Shown: in pieces, positions 1 through 8,556 of the stretch | How the letters are laid out: every line of letters begins with the position of its first letter | How positions within the stretch are numbered: position 1 is the stretch's first letter | Assembly (NCBI GenBank): GCA_937872925.1 | Contig: CALMUT010000129.1 | Coordinates: forward strand, 1 to 64,000 | DNA from: an uncultured Myxococcales bacterium | GTDB lineage: Bacteria > Myxococcota_A > Polyangia > Polyangiales > Polyangiaceae | Direction: 5' to 3' | DNA length: 64,000 nt | The notes under the pieces: model-generated | Seen by the model: the letters and a program-made list of their open reading frames with translations, nothing else | The model's database searches: none | Told to the model about the DNA's origin: nothing | Program-made: the position numbers and the translations under genes

Positions 1-61
1 CGCCCTAACGTCGCCGTCGCCCAACGTCGCCGCCGCCCCAACGTCGCCGCCGCCCCCCGGT
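1..61. repeat. Short GC-rich tandem repeat at left edge
   Basis: A 17-18 bp unit of the type AACGTCGCCGCCGCCCC is repeated about three times, with a degenerate related copy just to its right. No gene covers it. It may be the tail of a longer array cut by the window edge. Confidence 0.6.
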
Positions 62-161
62 CGCCCAATTCACGCCGTCGCCCCGCGTCGTCCAACCGTT
101 GCCTCCGTGCGTCGTCCACTCTCATCGAGATTCTCTGGCGCCCTCGCGGTACGCTGCGCGG

Positions 162-908
162 ATGTTGGTCAGGGCGGCAATCGGTGCGGCGCTTTTCACG
201 GTTGGGATTGGGTGTGGGCCTCGAGCGGATCGTGGGCCTGCGCCGCCTCCGCCGGCGAGGGGGGCCGCACATGGCGCGGCCCGGCCGACGCCAAGTGCTG
301 CCACCGCGCCAGGCGACGCTGGTGCAAGTCGAGGGAGTAGCGGCACGGGTGCACTGGACGGTGGCGCGCTCGTCACTACCACCCAGGTCGATGCGGCGGC
401 TTCGCCGTCGGAGCCCGTTCGGGACCCGCGCCTGCCGGGCGCTTACCGCGACAACTCGGCGTCTACGGCGGTGCACACGCCGGACCGCAAGCTGTATATC
501 GCTGGACAAGACCGCCCTGCGCGCCACACCCACGGCGGCGCGCCCGCTCGCATTGGCAGCGTGACCTTCGCGGTGACCAACGATAGCAAGCAGGCGCGGA
601 AGATCAGCGTCCAGCGCATCGAGTTTCTGCGCGACCACGGTTGCGACGCGCCGCCCAGCACTGTGGTCTCCCGTCCCAAACTGGGTGCACTCATTTTCGA
701 AGAAGACGACGACGTTCGCAGCAAACCCAAACTCGAGATCGCACCGGGCACCAGTCGCGAAGTGCGTGTTGGCTTCCAGAGTGTCGATGCCTACTACGTC
801 TGGTGCGACCGCTTTGCGATTCGTGTGCACTTCTTGGTTGACGGTGTGCACAGCCTCGCACCGATCGCAGAACTGGTCGTGACTCGCGTGCAACCACTGC
901 GCCGCTAG
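162..908 (+). CDS. Predicted lipoprotein, unknown function
   Basis: A protein of about 248 residues. The start at 162 is chosen because it puts a typical lipoprotein signal at the N terminus (MLVRAAIGAALFTVGIGC, lipidated Cys at residue 18). An in-frame start at 99 would add a polar, non-signal extension. Residues 20-95 are an Ala/Gly/Pro-rich tether. The C-terminal 130 residues contain a compact beta-rich segment (GSVTFAVTNDS, then EIAPGTSREVRVGF) that resembles immunoglobulin-like envelope domains, but I cannot name a family. It converges on and overlaps by 4 bp the minus-strand gene ending at 905. Probably anchored to a membrane and exposed to the periplasm or surface. Confidence 0.7.
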   Translation: MLVRAAIGAALFTVGIGCGPRADRGPAPPPPARGAAHGAARPTPSAATAPGDAGASRGSSGTGALDGGALVTTTQVDAAASPSEPVRDPRLPGAYRDNSASTAVHTPDRKLYIAGQDRPARHTHGGAPARIGSVTFAVTNDSKQARKISVQRIEFLRDHGCDAPPSTVVSRPKLGALIFEEDDDVRSKPKLEIAPGTSREVRVGFQSVDAYYVWCDRFAIRVHFLVDGVHSLAPIAELVVTRVQPLRR

Positions 909-2032
909 CGCGGCGCCCCGCACTGCGTCAGCTTGCCCTTTTCGTTGATGCAACGCGGCGAAAACGTGTACGCGGCGTAGAGCCCCATGGTGCCCCAGCC
1001 AAACCGAAACGCGGTGTCACTGTTCGTGCGTTGGCGCGAGAACAACAGGCCAACGTGTGAACCGAATTGCCAGTGGTCCATCAGGTGCACGCCCATGTCG
1101 AAATGTGGCTCCAGCCAGGGGCCGGGAACGGGATTGCGCTCTAGCGGCTTCGGCGCCTCGTCGGCCGACAGCAGATAGCCACCGCTCGCGCCTAGGGCGA
1201 CGCGCAGTGGTCCCGCGTGCACCGCCCCTTCGGCCATCGCGCCCGGCGCAGCCAACACACCCACGTGCGTGAGCGCGAGCGGCACGGCAGCGCCGACGCG
1301 TAGCTCCCAATTCGGGCCACAAGGCTTCGAAATCAATGCGCGCGGGCGCAAGGCTTGCCCGAAGCGTGACTTGCCGTCGTCCTTCGGCGACAGCCACGCT
1401 TCCCAGCCCACTCCGAGCACGAAACCAGCCGCCGGGTATGCGTCGCACCAAGGCTCGTAGGTTTCGTCCGTGGCTTCGGCCAGCGGCATCGGATTATTGC
1501 CCTCGGGCAGTGGCATCGGGTTCTCTCGTTGGCCTGCGTCGCGCTCCCGCTGTGCGTCGCGCTCCCGCTGTGCGTCGCGCTCCCGCTGTGCGTCACGCTC
1601 CCGCTGCTCTTCGATGAGTCCCTCGCGTTCCGCGGCTTCACGCGCGGCGACCGCTGACTCCGCCGCCGCGATGTTTGCGAGCAGTGTACTCACACGCTGC
1701 CGGGTGGCGTCGTCCGCGGCGCAGTTGCGCACCTGTTGCATGAACCTCCGCGCTTCCGCGATGCGTTCATGGCTGATGGCGATCGGCACGTAGTCCTCGA
1801 AGGCCTTGGAGCGCGGGTCCAAGAAGTACGCGTCGCGGAACATCTTTAGCGCTGCGTCGACCTGTCCTGCGTCGCTGATCTCCCGTGCGCGCAGCACCAA
1901 GTTCGCTGCTCGCTCCGCTTCTGCTCTTGCAGGCTTTGCACTGGGGCACGCTGCCGCGAGCACCTGCGCGCTTCCATGCCCGCTAAACAGAGTCGCGAAT
2001 GCGAATACGCTGATGGCAGCGAAAAGCATCAT
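905..2032 (-). CDS. Secreted/outer-membrane protein with QRERDA repeats
   Basis: About 375 residues from the ATG at 2032, which precedes a good signal peptide (MMLFAAISVFAFATLFSGHG, cleavage near SAQ-VLA). The frame stays open to 2131, but the extra 33 residues are not signal-like. The segment after the signal (ERAANLVLRAREISDAGQVDAALKMF) reads as a TPR-like helical repeat. Residues about 141-165 are tandem QRERDA hexapeptides, probably coiled coil. The C-terminal 170 residues are rich in Gly, aromatics and alternating hydrophobics and end in YTFSPRC, suggesting a beta-barrel or outer-membrane-associated domain. Role unknown. It is divergent from the lipoprotein at 2155. Confidence 0.7.
   Translation of the reverse strand: MMLFAAISVFAFATLFSGHGSAQVLAAACPSAKPARAEAERAANLVLRAREISDAGQVDAALKMFRDAYFLDPRSKAFEDYVPIAISHERIAEARRFMQQVRNCAADDATRQRVSTLLANIAAAESAVAAREAAEREGLIEEQRERDAQRERDAQRERDAQRERDAGQRENPMPLPEGNNPMPLAEATDETYEPWCDAYPAAGFVLGVGWEAWLSPKDDGKSRFGQALRPRALISKPCGPNWELRVGAAVPLALTHVGVLAAPGAMAEGAVHAGPLRVALGASGGYLLSADEAPKPLERNPVPGPWLEPHFDMGVHLMDHWQFGSHVGLLFSRQRTNSDTAFRFGWGTMGLYAAYTFSPRCINEKGKLTQCGAPR
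1538..1612. repeat. 18-bp coding tandem repeat (QRERDA units)
   Basis: An 18-bp unit of the type TGCGTCGCGCTCCCGCTG is repeated four to five times in tandem. It encodes the minus-strand hexapeptide QRERDA in frame. The copies are nearly identical at DNA level, which suggests recent slippage or recombination. Confidence 0.75.
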
Positions 2033-2154
2033 GGCTTCAGCGCAGCGTACAGCAACGCCCGTGCGCGCCCGACCTAGCTTGACTGCGGGATCCTCGCTTC
2101 TAAAGTGCATTGCAAGTGCGTGCCGACCCATTCGAATTCGAGTAGTCTACGTGC

Positions 2155-3279
2155 ATGCGTGCGTGGATTTGTCTCGGAGCTTGTTTGGCCCTCGGTTGTT
2201 CCGGATCGGATGGTGGCGGCGGGGCAACCGGCGGCGCTGCGGGGGGCGGCGGTTTCGGGGCGTTTGGCGCTTTCGGCGGAACGGCCGGGGCAGCGGGCGG
2301 CGCGGGCGTTGGTGCGACGGGAGGCATTGGCGCCGCTGCGGGGGCGGGCGGTGGTTCCGGCGGCACAGTCAATCCCAGTCCGCTGGTGGACCCGAATTGC
2401 ACCGACGGAAAGTACAGTGAAGTGCTTCCGAACCTGAGCGCGGATATCAACGGTGTGGCGTTCAATCCGGGCAGTCTCAACGACTACTACCTAGGCGTGC
2501 TGGGCCTGCGCTACCCCATCGGCAAAGACCTAGTGGAGGGGGGACTCAAGAGCTCGCTCATCTCTGGCGGCTGCGTGAACGCCTTTGCCGGCGGCCCCAC
2601 GACCACCGACGCCGCCATCAAACGCATGGGCACCGTCGTGCACGAGTGCGGCCATATCTATGACTTGGACTTGGGCAAGTCACCCAACAGCGTCTACGTG
2701 ATCCGTTCTGACGTGCAATTCACCTGTACCAAAGGGAACGCAACTGGCCTTGGTGGAGACACTTTCGCGCGCAGCTTGTTGAACACGGATGCCTACAGTG
2801 CACTTCGACCGCCCTGTGCCGGCACATCAGGCGCAGGTTGCGATACCTACGCAAAGATCTATCTCAATGGAGATCCGAACAATGGCAGCTTCGAAAGCGG
2901 GGACCAAGGTTACAGCCTGCTCTTGGAAGAAACCGTGCAGTACGTCAACTCACTGGCCAGCGGTTATGCGTTCTCGGACAAACTAAAAGCCGGCACGAAG
3001 ATCAGCGAGAAGGACGGGATCTTGACCTTCCTTTGGTACACGGAGCGCTACCTAAAGCTGGCGCGCGAGAAGTACCCCACGGCCTACGCCCGCATCAGCG
3101 GCGACGCCTGTTGGCGAGACGCGACTCTGACCACTTGGGGCCGCGCCTGGCTGTACCTCGAGCAGACCAAGAACATCCCGGGCCTCGGCATCAACGACCA
3201 GGTCCTCGAAGCCCTGGTGCTCGATCCGGATTTGCTCGACGAGATCGATCGCCTGCGTCAGTTGTCCGGCTGCCCTTAG
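2155..3279 (+). CDS. Lipoprotein with HExxH motif, putative zinc metallopeptidase
   Basis: 374 residues. The N terminus is a lipoprotein signal (MRAWICLGACLALGCSGSDG) followed by a Gly/Ala tether to about residue 80. The folded part contains VVHECGHIYDLDLG, an HExxH zinc-binding and catalytic motif at residues 163-167. LLLEETVQYVNS around residue 258 offers Glu residues as possible third zinc ligands, as in gluzincins. I do not recognise the peptidase family, and there is no HExxHxxGxxH metzincin extension. Several Cys residues suggest disulfides and extracytoplasmic location. If active, it is a membrane-anchored secreted protease. The family assignment is inference from the motif only. Confidence 0.75.
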   Translation: MRAWICLGACLALGCSGSDGGGGATGGAAGGGGFGAFGAFGGTAGAAGGAGVGATGGIGAAAGAGGGSGGTVNPSPLVDPNCTDGKYSEVLPNLSADINGVAFNPGSLNDYYLGVLGLRYPIGKDLVEGGLKSSLISGGCVNAFAGGPTTTDAAIKRMGTVVHECGHIYDLDLGKSPNSVYVIRSDVQFTCTKGNATGLGGDTFARSLLNTDAYSALRPPCAGTSGAGCDTYAKIYLNGDPNNGSFESGDQGYSLLLEETVQYVNSLASGYAFSDKLKAGTKISEKDGILTFLWYTERYLKLAREKYPTAYARISGDACWRDATLTTWGRAWLYLEQTKNIPGLGINDQVLEALVLDPDLLDEIDRLRQLSGCP

Positions 3280-3669
3280 ATTCACAACAACCATCAGCGC
3301 ACAGGCCGCCGCCGTGGCGCCTCCGGCACCACACGAGCCACCAGAAGCCGACCCGAGCAGGAGGCAGAGATGGATCGCATCATCCCGTCCGCGTTTCTGC
3401 CAAAGGCAGCGTCGCGCCATCTACGCCGACGGCGGGCGTGAGGTCCGTCGTATTGCCGGCGTATCCCGCGCGCCCACCGCCAAGTTGTGCCGATCTTGCA
3501 CAACCGATCGTTCAGCCCTGGGGACGCACGGCTGGCCCTGTTTTGTTCTCTGTAGACGCCAGCGGTTGACGCTATCCTGAGCGATGCTGGGAGATCCCGG
3601 AGTGCGACCGGATCCGTCGCATGTGGCGAGTAGCGTGGCGTTCGACCAGCTCCACGCGGGCCGGGGGAC
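3280..3669. other. Intergenic region without recognised gene
   Basis: About 390 bp between the HExxH lipoprotein and the WYL-type regulator. Frames open on both strands here lack plausible starts, signals or family motifs. I see no RNA gene, strong hairpin or repeat. The promoter of the downstream regulator probably lies in the right half. Confidence 0.5.
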
Positions 3670-4233
3670 ATGGCGGATACCTTTCTTCGTTACTTAGTAC
3701 TTCTGGGTGAGATCCCTCGCGCCCCGCGCCGCATCGGCGCCGGCGATCTCACCTTGCGACTGGAGAGTCACGGCATCCGCGTGACGCGACGCACGGTGCA
3801 ACGCGACCTGGAGCGCCTGTCCAGCATCTTGCCCATCGGCTGCAACGACAAGACGAAACCCTTCGGTTGGGCGTGGCTTGCAAACGCCGCAGCAGACGCG
3901 CCGCAAGAGGCGGGCCTGTTGCGATTGCGCAAGGACTTCCCCCAGTTCGAACGCCCGCGTGCGGGCACCCTCTTGCTGGCGGTGCGCTTCACCCAGCCCG
4001 CGGAACACGTCCTGCGAGCCCTGCCCCCTCCCCGTCGCGTCGAGCGCTGCGCGGAGCACTTGTATCTAGAAGTCTCCGTCGCCGACACCCTCGAGTTGCG
4101 GACTTGGCTGCTTGGCTTCGGCACTCGCGCCGAAGTTCTCGCACCTTCTAAGCTCCGGAGCGAGTTCCGGCGCATCACGAAGCGCCTAGCAGCCATGTAC
4201 GCGCAGGAGGCCAGACCGATAGCGGCGCGTTGA
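3670..4233 (+). CDS. Short HTH/WYL-type transcriptional regulator
   Basis: 187 residues. An N-terminal winged-helix segment contains a DeoR/WYL-style recognition helix (VTRRTVQRDLERLSSI, residues about 38-53). The C-terminal segment (LYLEVSVADTLELRTWLLGFGTRAEVLAPSKLRSEFRRITKRLAAMY) matches the WCX dimerisation extension that ends WYL-domain regulators. The usual central WYL domain is missing or strongly reduced: such proteins are commonly about 300 residues, and here only some 70 residues separate the two ends. A transcription factor is the best reading, with effector and targets unknown. The ATG at 3670 is preceded by GGGGGAC, a usable ribosome-binding site. Confidence 0.75.
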   Translation: MADTFLRYLVLLGEIPRAPRRIGAGDLTLRLESHGIRVTRRTVQRDLERLSSILPIGCNDKTKPFGWAWLANAAADAPQEAGLLRLRKDFPQFERPRAGTLLLAVRFTQPAEHVLRALPPPRRVERCAEHLYLEVSVADTLELRTWLLGFGTRAEVLAPSKLRSEFRRITKRLAAMYAQEARPIAAR

Positions 4234-4311
4234 GCCACGGGTCACCTGAGCGCGCCACGGAAAAGAATCGTCGCCACTGCGAGCTTCTTTTGTTTTGGTT
4301 GCTGTCCGTGG

Positions 4312-5667
4312 TCAATCGCAATGCGGAACCACTTGCACGCTCAGTGCAGGGTCCGTCAGCAACCACTCACAGGTGGCGGGGCACAGTTCCAGGCGTGTGG
4401 TATCGGACCCTGCATCGCCGGTTAGGAAGTAGCCGCTGGATTGGGCGGAACAAAGTGGTGCCGCCGACACGGGATCGAGGGCGACGGTCTCAGCGCCTCC
4501 AACGACGCGCACCACCATGCCTGCGGTATTCAGGGGAGCGCCGCCTGGCTGCGGCAGCGGAAACGAGCAACGCAGAGCGTTCTCTCGGATCGCATTGAGA
4601 GCTTCGAGCAATCGGCTTGCGACATTCTGCTGCGTTGTGATGATGAAGGCCTGCTCGGTGCCGCCGGCCTTGGCCACGGCGTCCAAGTTGCTCTGCGCGA
4701 CGCTGGCCTCTTCCAAAGCAAAGACTCCAACTACGAAGGTCTTCACCCCTTTCGCGAGCCCAGTCTGAGCTGCTTGCGCCACTTTTGGGATCCCGGCAGG
4801 AGAGATGTGTTCGTCCTCAGGAATGGCCGCGTCGCACTGCGTGGGCAAGCCGTCGGTTGCCAGGACCACGACGGACTTGCGTTCAACCCGCTTGGCGGCC
4901 GCGGTGATGGCGCCGGTCAACGCCGGCAAGGTGGGAGTGCCGCCCAACGCGGCGTGCGTGGACATCGCGTTCACCAGGCTCTGGGCGCCGGCGGGTAACG
5001 AACTGGGGAGCTGTTTCGGCTCGTAGCTCGCCGCATTGCAGTCTGTATGGTTGGAGCAGACTGCCTTCGGAACACAAGCCGAGGCACCGCACCCGCCGAG
5101 AGACAGCAGGCAGGAAACGGACGGATCGCCTTCGCAATGGCCAAGCACATCGCAGATCCCCGCAGACGGACAATCCGCATTGGTCTGGCACGCCGCGCCG
5201 CCGAGCGTGCACCTTCGGAGCGCGGTGCAAGTCGTGACGGTCCCGCAGTCGACCGAGTGGGTGCATGCGACTGGCAGGATCGGAAAGCTGGTGGCATTCA
5301 CGGAGATCCCGGCGGAGGCAGGGTCGAATAGGAACTGCGCGAGCGCGCCACGCAGGGCATCGAGCTTGGTTTCGCCGTCGCTTGTGGGTTCGCGCATGGA
5401 CCCAGAGGTGTCGAGCACGAGCGTCACGTCCAGGTCCTTGGGATCCGGCTTCAAGAGAAACGTCTGTGCGCACCAAGACTGCGGACCGGTTGTGCCATCT
5501 GGAGATGCGCTATGGCCCGCGTCCACTACAGCGCTTGCGTTGCCACCGGATCCGCCCGTTCCGCCGTTGGAGTCGTATTCAGTGCCAACCAGTAGGCCGG
5601 TCTTCGCGCCGCACGCCGTGACCCACGCCAACACGAGGCTCGTTGCTACCGAGGTGGGTCGCTGCAT
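4312..5667 (-). CDS. Lipoprotein with von Willebrand factor A domain
   Basis: 451 residues. The lipobox ends VTAC with Cys19, followed by a Gly/Ser tether to about residue 60. The vWA domain starts at DVTLVLDTSGSMREP, a complete MIDAS DxSxS motif near residue 86. It continues with the threonine loop (ALGGTPTLPALTGA) and VVVLATDGLPTQC. A Cys-rich insert between the first strand and the threonine loop has about 15 Cys in the pattern C-x5-C-x5-C, typical of disulfide-knotted surface modules. vWA domains bind protein ligands through a metal ion. A surface adhesion or assembly role is inferred. It converges with the WYL-type regulator to its left. Confidence 0.8.
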   Translation of the reverse strand: MQRPTSVATSLVLAWVTACGAKTGLLVGTEYDSNGGTGGSGGNASAVVDAGHSASPDGTTGPQSWCAQTFLLKPDPKDLDVTLVLDTSGSMREPTSDGETKLDALRGALAQFLFDPASAGISVNATSFPILPVACTHSVDCGTVTTCTALRRCTLGGAACQTNADCPSAGICDVLGHCEGDPSVSCLLSLGGCGASACVPKAVCSNHTDCNAASYEPKQLPSSLPAGAQSLVNAMSTHAALGGTPTLPALTGAITAAAKRVERKSVVVLATDGLPTQCDAAIPEDEHISPAGIPKVAQAAQTGLAKGVKTFVVGVFALEEASVAQSNLDAVAKAGGTEQAFIITTQQNVASRLLEALNAIRENALRCSFPLPQPGGAPLNTAGMVVRVVGGAETVALDPVSAAPLCSAQSSGYFLTGDAGSDTTRLELCPATCEWLLTDPALSVQVVPHCD

Positions 5668-5769
5668 TCAAGGGCGAGTTCTGCAAAGCACGTGCCTCGC
5701 CCAAACACGCAGCTTCCGGCCCAATCCGTTTCAGATCGACGCCTCGGGTGTAGTCACCGGGGAACACGT

Positions 5770-5820
5770 GTGAACGACGGCCGTGAACGACGACCATGAA
5801 CGCCGGCCGCGAACGACGCC
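5770..5820. repeat. 13-bp intergenic tandem repeat
   Basis: Four tandem copies of a 13-bp unit of the type GTGAACGACGGCC lie upstream of the vWA lipoprotein gene, on the 5' side of its start at 5667. They could sit in its promoter region. No function is apparent. Confidence 0.65.
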
Positions 5821-5860
5821 ACGGGAGGTCCCCATGGGCGTGGCGCTGCGCTCAGCGTCA

Positions 5861-7021
5861 CTAACGGTCAGCGCCTAGCGGCTTTGACGCCCCAAAGTCT
5901 TCGATGAGCGCGACCAAGAGCCGTTCGATCGCGTCGTGGTCGACGTCGTCGGGGAGGGTGCAGTGGGCAGTGGCGTCGGCCATCTCGGCGCTGAGGGCTT
6001 CGGCGGATTCGAGCAGTGCCTCGTAGCTCAGGGCGCCGTCGCGGATGGCCGCGAGTTCGTCAGCGTCGGGGCGGCGGACCTGCAAGTCGCCGCTGCGCAA
6101 GGTCTCGAGTCCGGTGCGCATCAGGCGAATCAAGTGCATGGCGTGTTTGGTGTCGTAGCCGAACCGCGTTTCGAGCGCCGCACGGTCCGGGTTGCGCTCG
6201 TCCTTCCAGCGCTCGTAGGACTCCCAGTGTTTGACGGCTGCGCGGTATCGTCGTTCGGCTCCAAGGGTCGCGATCATCGCGTCGGATAGCTCGAGACTTT
6301 CCGCGGCCACCGTGCGCAATCGCCCGTCCATGTCGTCGTCGCTGCTGCCCAGGGTGTCGCACCAGAATTCTTGCAGGCGCTGCGCGAGGGCGATGCGCGT
6401 GGCCCGCGGCATCTCCAGGGAATCTAGATCCCAGCTTCGCAGCTTTTCGGCGACTGCCTGTTCGATGCGGTTGCGGTCGTCGTGACTGATGGTGGGTCGA
6501 TCCGGTAGTTGGAACTCGCTGCGCGCGGGACGGGCCTTGGGCGGGTTCAGGAGCCAAGAGCGGTGGGTGCGAATCCGCTTCAGCTGCGCCATGGCGTAGC
6601 CCAAGTAAGTCTGCTGCACTTTGCGAGAGAGAAACAGCGCGCGTTGCGCGTAGAGCTTGGCCCAGTGCTCGGTGTGGTGCATCCAGTCTGATTCGTCGGC
6701 GAAGAGTACTTCCAGCGCATTGGGGTTTGCGGCAGCGCAGAGCTTTACGAACTTTGCGACGTCGAAGATGACGGTTTCCACCTTCTCATCCAGCCCGCGA
6801 CTTGCGCTGGGGTGTGCACGCAAACGCGGGACGACCGCCTCCCACAGCGGTCCCGAAAGCACGCCCTCGTATTGCTCGAAGTGGTTGCGATACGAAACCC
6901 GCAGCGCCAGCGGCGCGATGCACACGCCCCGCAGGTCCACGTCCGAACCCGCGCGCGCAGTGCCATGGGCTTGGCTGCCAGCCAGGGTCAGGAAAATGGT
7001 CTGGGCATCCAGATCGAGCAC
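5861..7021 (-). CDS. Pol-beta-like nucleotidyltransferase (second of tandem pair)
   Basis: 386 residues from a GTG start at 7021, directly abutting the stop codon of the upstream gene. The N terminus holds the nucleotidyltransferase signature LAGSQAHGTARAGSDVDLRGV (G-S, then S-D-V-D at residues about 13-33), with a later acidic residue in VIFDVAKFV as candidate third metal ligand. The pattern and length fit the predicted nucleotidyltransferases grouped as COG3541. The C-terminal two thirds are helical and Arg-rich. It probably transfers a nucleotide to an RNA or protein; the substrate is not evident. It is the last gene of a three-gene operon with a paralogous nucleotidyltransferase and a tRNA-modifying enzyme. 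Confidence 0.8.
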   Translation of the reverse strand: MLDLDAQTIFLTLAGSQAHGTARAGSDVDLRGVCIAPLALRVSYRNHFEQYEGVLSGPLWEAVVPRLRAHPSASRGLDEKVETVIFDVAKFVKLCAAANPNALEVLFADESDWMHHTEHWAKLYAQRALFLSRKVQQTYLGYAMAQLKRIRTHRSWLLNPPKARPARSEFQLPDRPTISHDDRNRIEQAVAEKLRSWDLDSLEMPRATRIALAQRLQEFWCDTLGSSDDDMDGRLRTVAAESLELSDAMIATLGAERRYRAAVKHWESYERWKDERNPDRAALETRFGYDTKHAMHLIRLMRTGLETLRSGDLQVRRPDADELAAIRDGALSYEALLESAEALSAEMADATAHCTLPDDVDHDAIERLLVALIEDFGASKPLGADR

Positions 7022-7810
7022 TCAGGGATCCGTCTGCTTCAAACGCACACGCACGACGAAGTCATCGAGCGCTTGCCGGGACGTGGCCTCTTCGGGAAGT
7101 TGGCTCTGCTCGTAGGCGGCGAGCAGCTGCTTCTCGAGGTCGTCCAGATCGCTGTTGTGCTGCTGCAGTTCGTCCGCGGCTAGCAGGGTCTTCTCTTTGC
7201 CTGTGCTCTTGCGCGCGACGAGCTCGTCGATCCGTGGCAGTCGGAACTCCTGGTTCAGGATGCAGACGTTGGCTTCGATTTGTCCGGTGCGCAGAGCGCG
7301 GATCCCGGTCAAGTAGACGCGGTAAGCGTAGAGCAAATGCTTAACGGTCGGGTTCGGCTCCGAAAGCAGCTTGCGCCGCCCATGGGCAAAGCCGCGGTAG
7401 TGTCGAAAGATGCCGCGGGTGACGCAGCCGTGTCCGATCTGCTTCAGTTCGTCGTGTTGGTCGTCACCGATGACGACCAGGGGAGAAAACAACTGCTCCA
7501 GCACGTAGCCGTTGTGCTGCGTCATCATGCGCGCGAACTTGCGGATGTCATGCGCGACCCAGTCGAGCTCGACCCCGTCCCGAACCTCTTCGATGCTGAG
7601 GGTTTCTTTGGGTTGACTCAATCCCAGTAGGTCGCGCGCGCGCAACACAAACGCGCCGCGCAGGTCCACGTCGCTGTCGGGAGACGCAAACCCATACAAA
7701 TGCGCACCGCTGATGGTGGCAAAGAGCGGCGTCGGCCCGGAGCGGGCGATCGCTGAGAGCCAGTCGCGATTCAGACTGGTCCACACGGACTCTGGGTCAG
7801 ACGCGTTCAT
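7022..7810 (-). CDS. Pol-beta-like nucleotidyltransferase (first of tandem pair)
   Basis: 262 residues from the ATG at 7810 (MNASDPESVW). This ATG overlaps the TGA of the upstream DTW gene as ATGA, so translation is probably coupled. The signature is ISGAHLYGFASPDSDVDLRGAFV (residues about 27-49). GVELDWVAHDIRKFA supplies a likely third acidic residue. It is clearly paralogous to the next gene, sharing the G-x-x-x-x-G then SDVDLRG pattern, but is about 120 residues shorter. The closest class is COG3541. Two different copies in tandem suggest a heteromer or two steps on one substrate, which is inference. Confidence 0.8.
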   Translation of the reverse strand: MNASDPESVWTSLNRDWLSAIARSGPTPLFATISGAHLYGFASPDSDVDLRGAFVLRARDLLGLSQPKETLSIEEVRDGVELDWVAHDIRKFARMMTQHNGYVLEQLFSPLVVIGDDQHDELKQIGHGCVTRGIFRHYRGFAHGRRKLLSEPNPTVKHLLYAYRVYLTGIRALRTGQIEANVCILNQEFRLPRIDELVARKSTGKEKTLLAADELQQHNSDLDDLEKQLLAAYEQSQLPEEATSRQALDDFVVRVRLKQTDP

Positions 7811-8457
7811 TTCGTATCCATAACTTGGCCCCAGGGCACGTCGCGCCGGGTCCCCGGTGGCACGCGGTCGTTCAGATCCTTGAGCCCGATGCTGCCCCGG
7901 GACCACAAGGTGCGCTCGACCATGGCCCGGAACACGGCGAGCAGCGCGCGTTCGACGTCTGGGCCCGCGTCCCCTTCCAAGAGCCGAAGCGCCCGCGCGA
8001 TCGCCTCGAGGGTCGACAGGCCCGTCCGATGCGCTTCGAAGCGCAGCCGATACGCCGAGCGCTCGCCGATGGGTAGCGTGACGTAGGGCACGTCGCGCAG
8101 CCCCGCCACTCGCTGACGTACTTTGGACGCTTGTCGCCAGTTGCCGTCCGGCACGATCAGCGTCACTGGGCGATCGTCACCCACGACCTGTGCCAGGGAC
8201 GCGAGCGGCAACGCGTCTTCGTGGGGAAAAAGCAATAGCGGCCGTGTGTCCGGACTCCAACTCAGCGCGTCGTCGGGCGCGCCTTTGCGGCCGCGCACGA
8301 TGCGTTTGCTGTTGGGCAGCGCTTCCGTCGCGAGCCGTCCGGTATTGGTCGACTTGCGCGCCTCACAGCGGTGCATCACCAGCACTACGCGTGTCCGCGT
8401 CTGCAACGTAGGAATGAGCGTGCACACACAAAGCCTCATGTGCATATGACGCCGCAC
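7807..8457 (-). CDS. DTW-domain tRNA-uridine aminocarboxypropyltransferase
   Basis: Up to 216 residues. The start is uncertain: GTG at 8457, ATG at 8445 or ATG at 8439. The family transfers the 3-amino-3-carboxypropyl group from S-adenosylmethionine to a tRNA uridine, giving acp3U. Diagnostic pieces are RTRVVLVMHRCEARKSTNTGR near the N terminus and PDGNWRQASKV, the region naming the DTW family (here D-G-N-W). Homologues usually begin with a Cys pair about 10-15 residues before the CxC. Here only CVC is present and no in-frame upstream Cys exists, so the zinc-binding N terminus looks shortened. First gene of an operon with two nucleotidyltransferases. Confidence 0.75.
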   Translation of the reverse strand: MRRHMHMRLCVCTLIPTLQTRTRVVLVMHRCEARKSTNTGRLATEALPNSKRIVRGRKGAPDDALSWSPDTRPLLLFPHEDALPLASLAQVVGDDRPVTLIVPDGNWRQASKVRQRVAGLRDVPYVTLPIGERSAYRLRFEAHRTGLSTLEAIARALRLLEGDAGPDVERALLAVFRAMVERTLWSRGSIGLKDLNDRVPPGTRRDVPWGQVMDTK

Positions 8458-8556
8458 GCGGCGGCTGGCGCTTTTGGCTCGCGGGCTCAGGAGCCGGGGA
8501 GTAGCACCGAGCCGTAATCATCGGCGAGGGCGCCAAAGGTGCTCGGTTTTCGGCTC

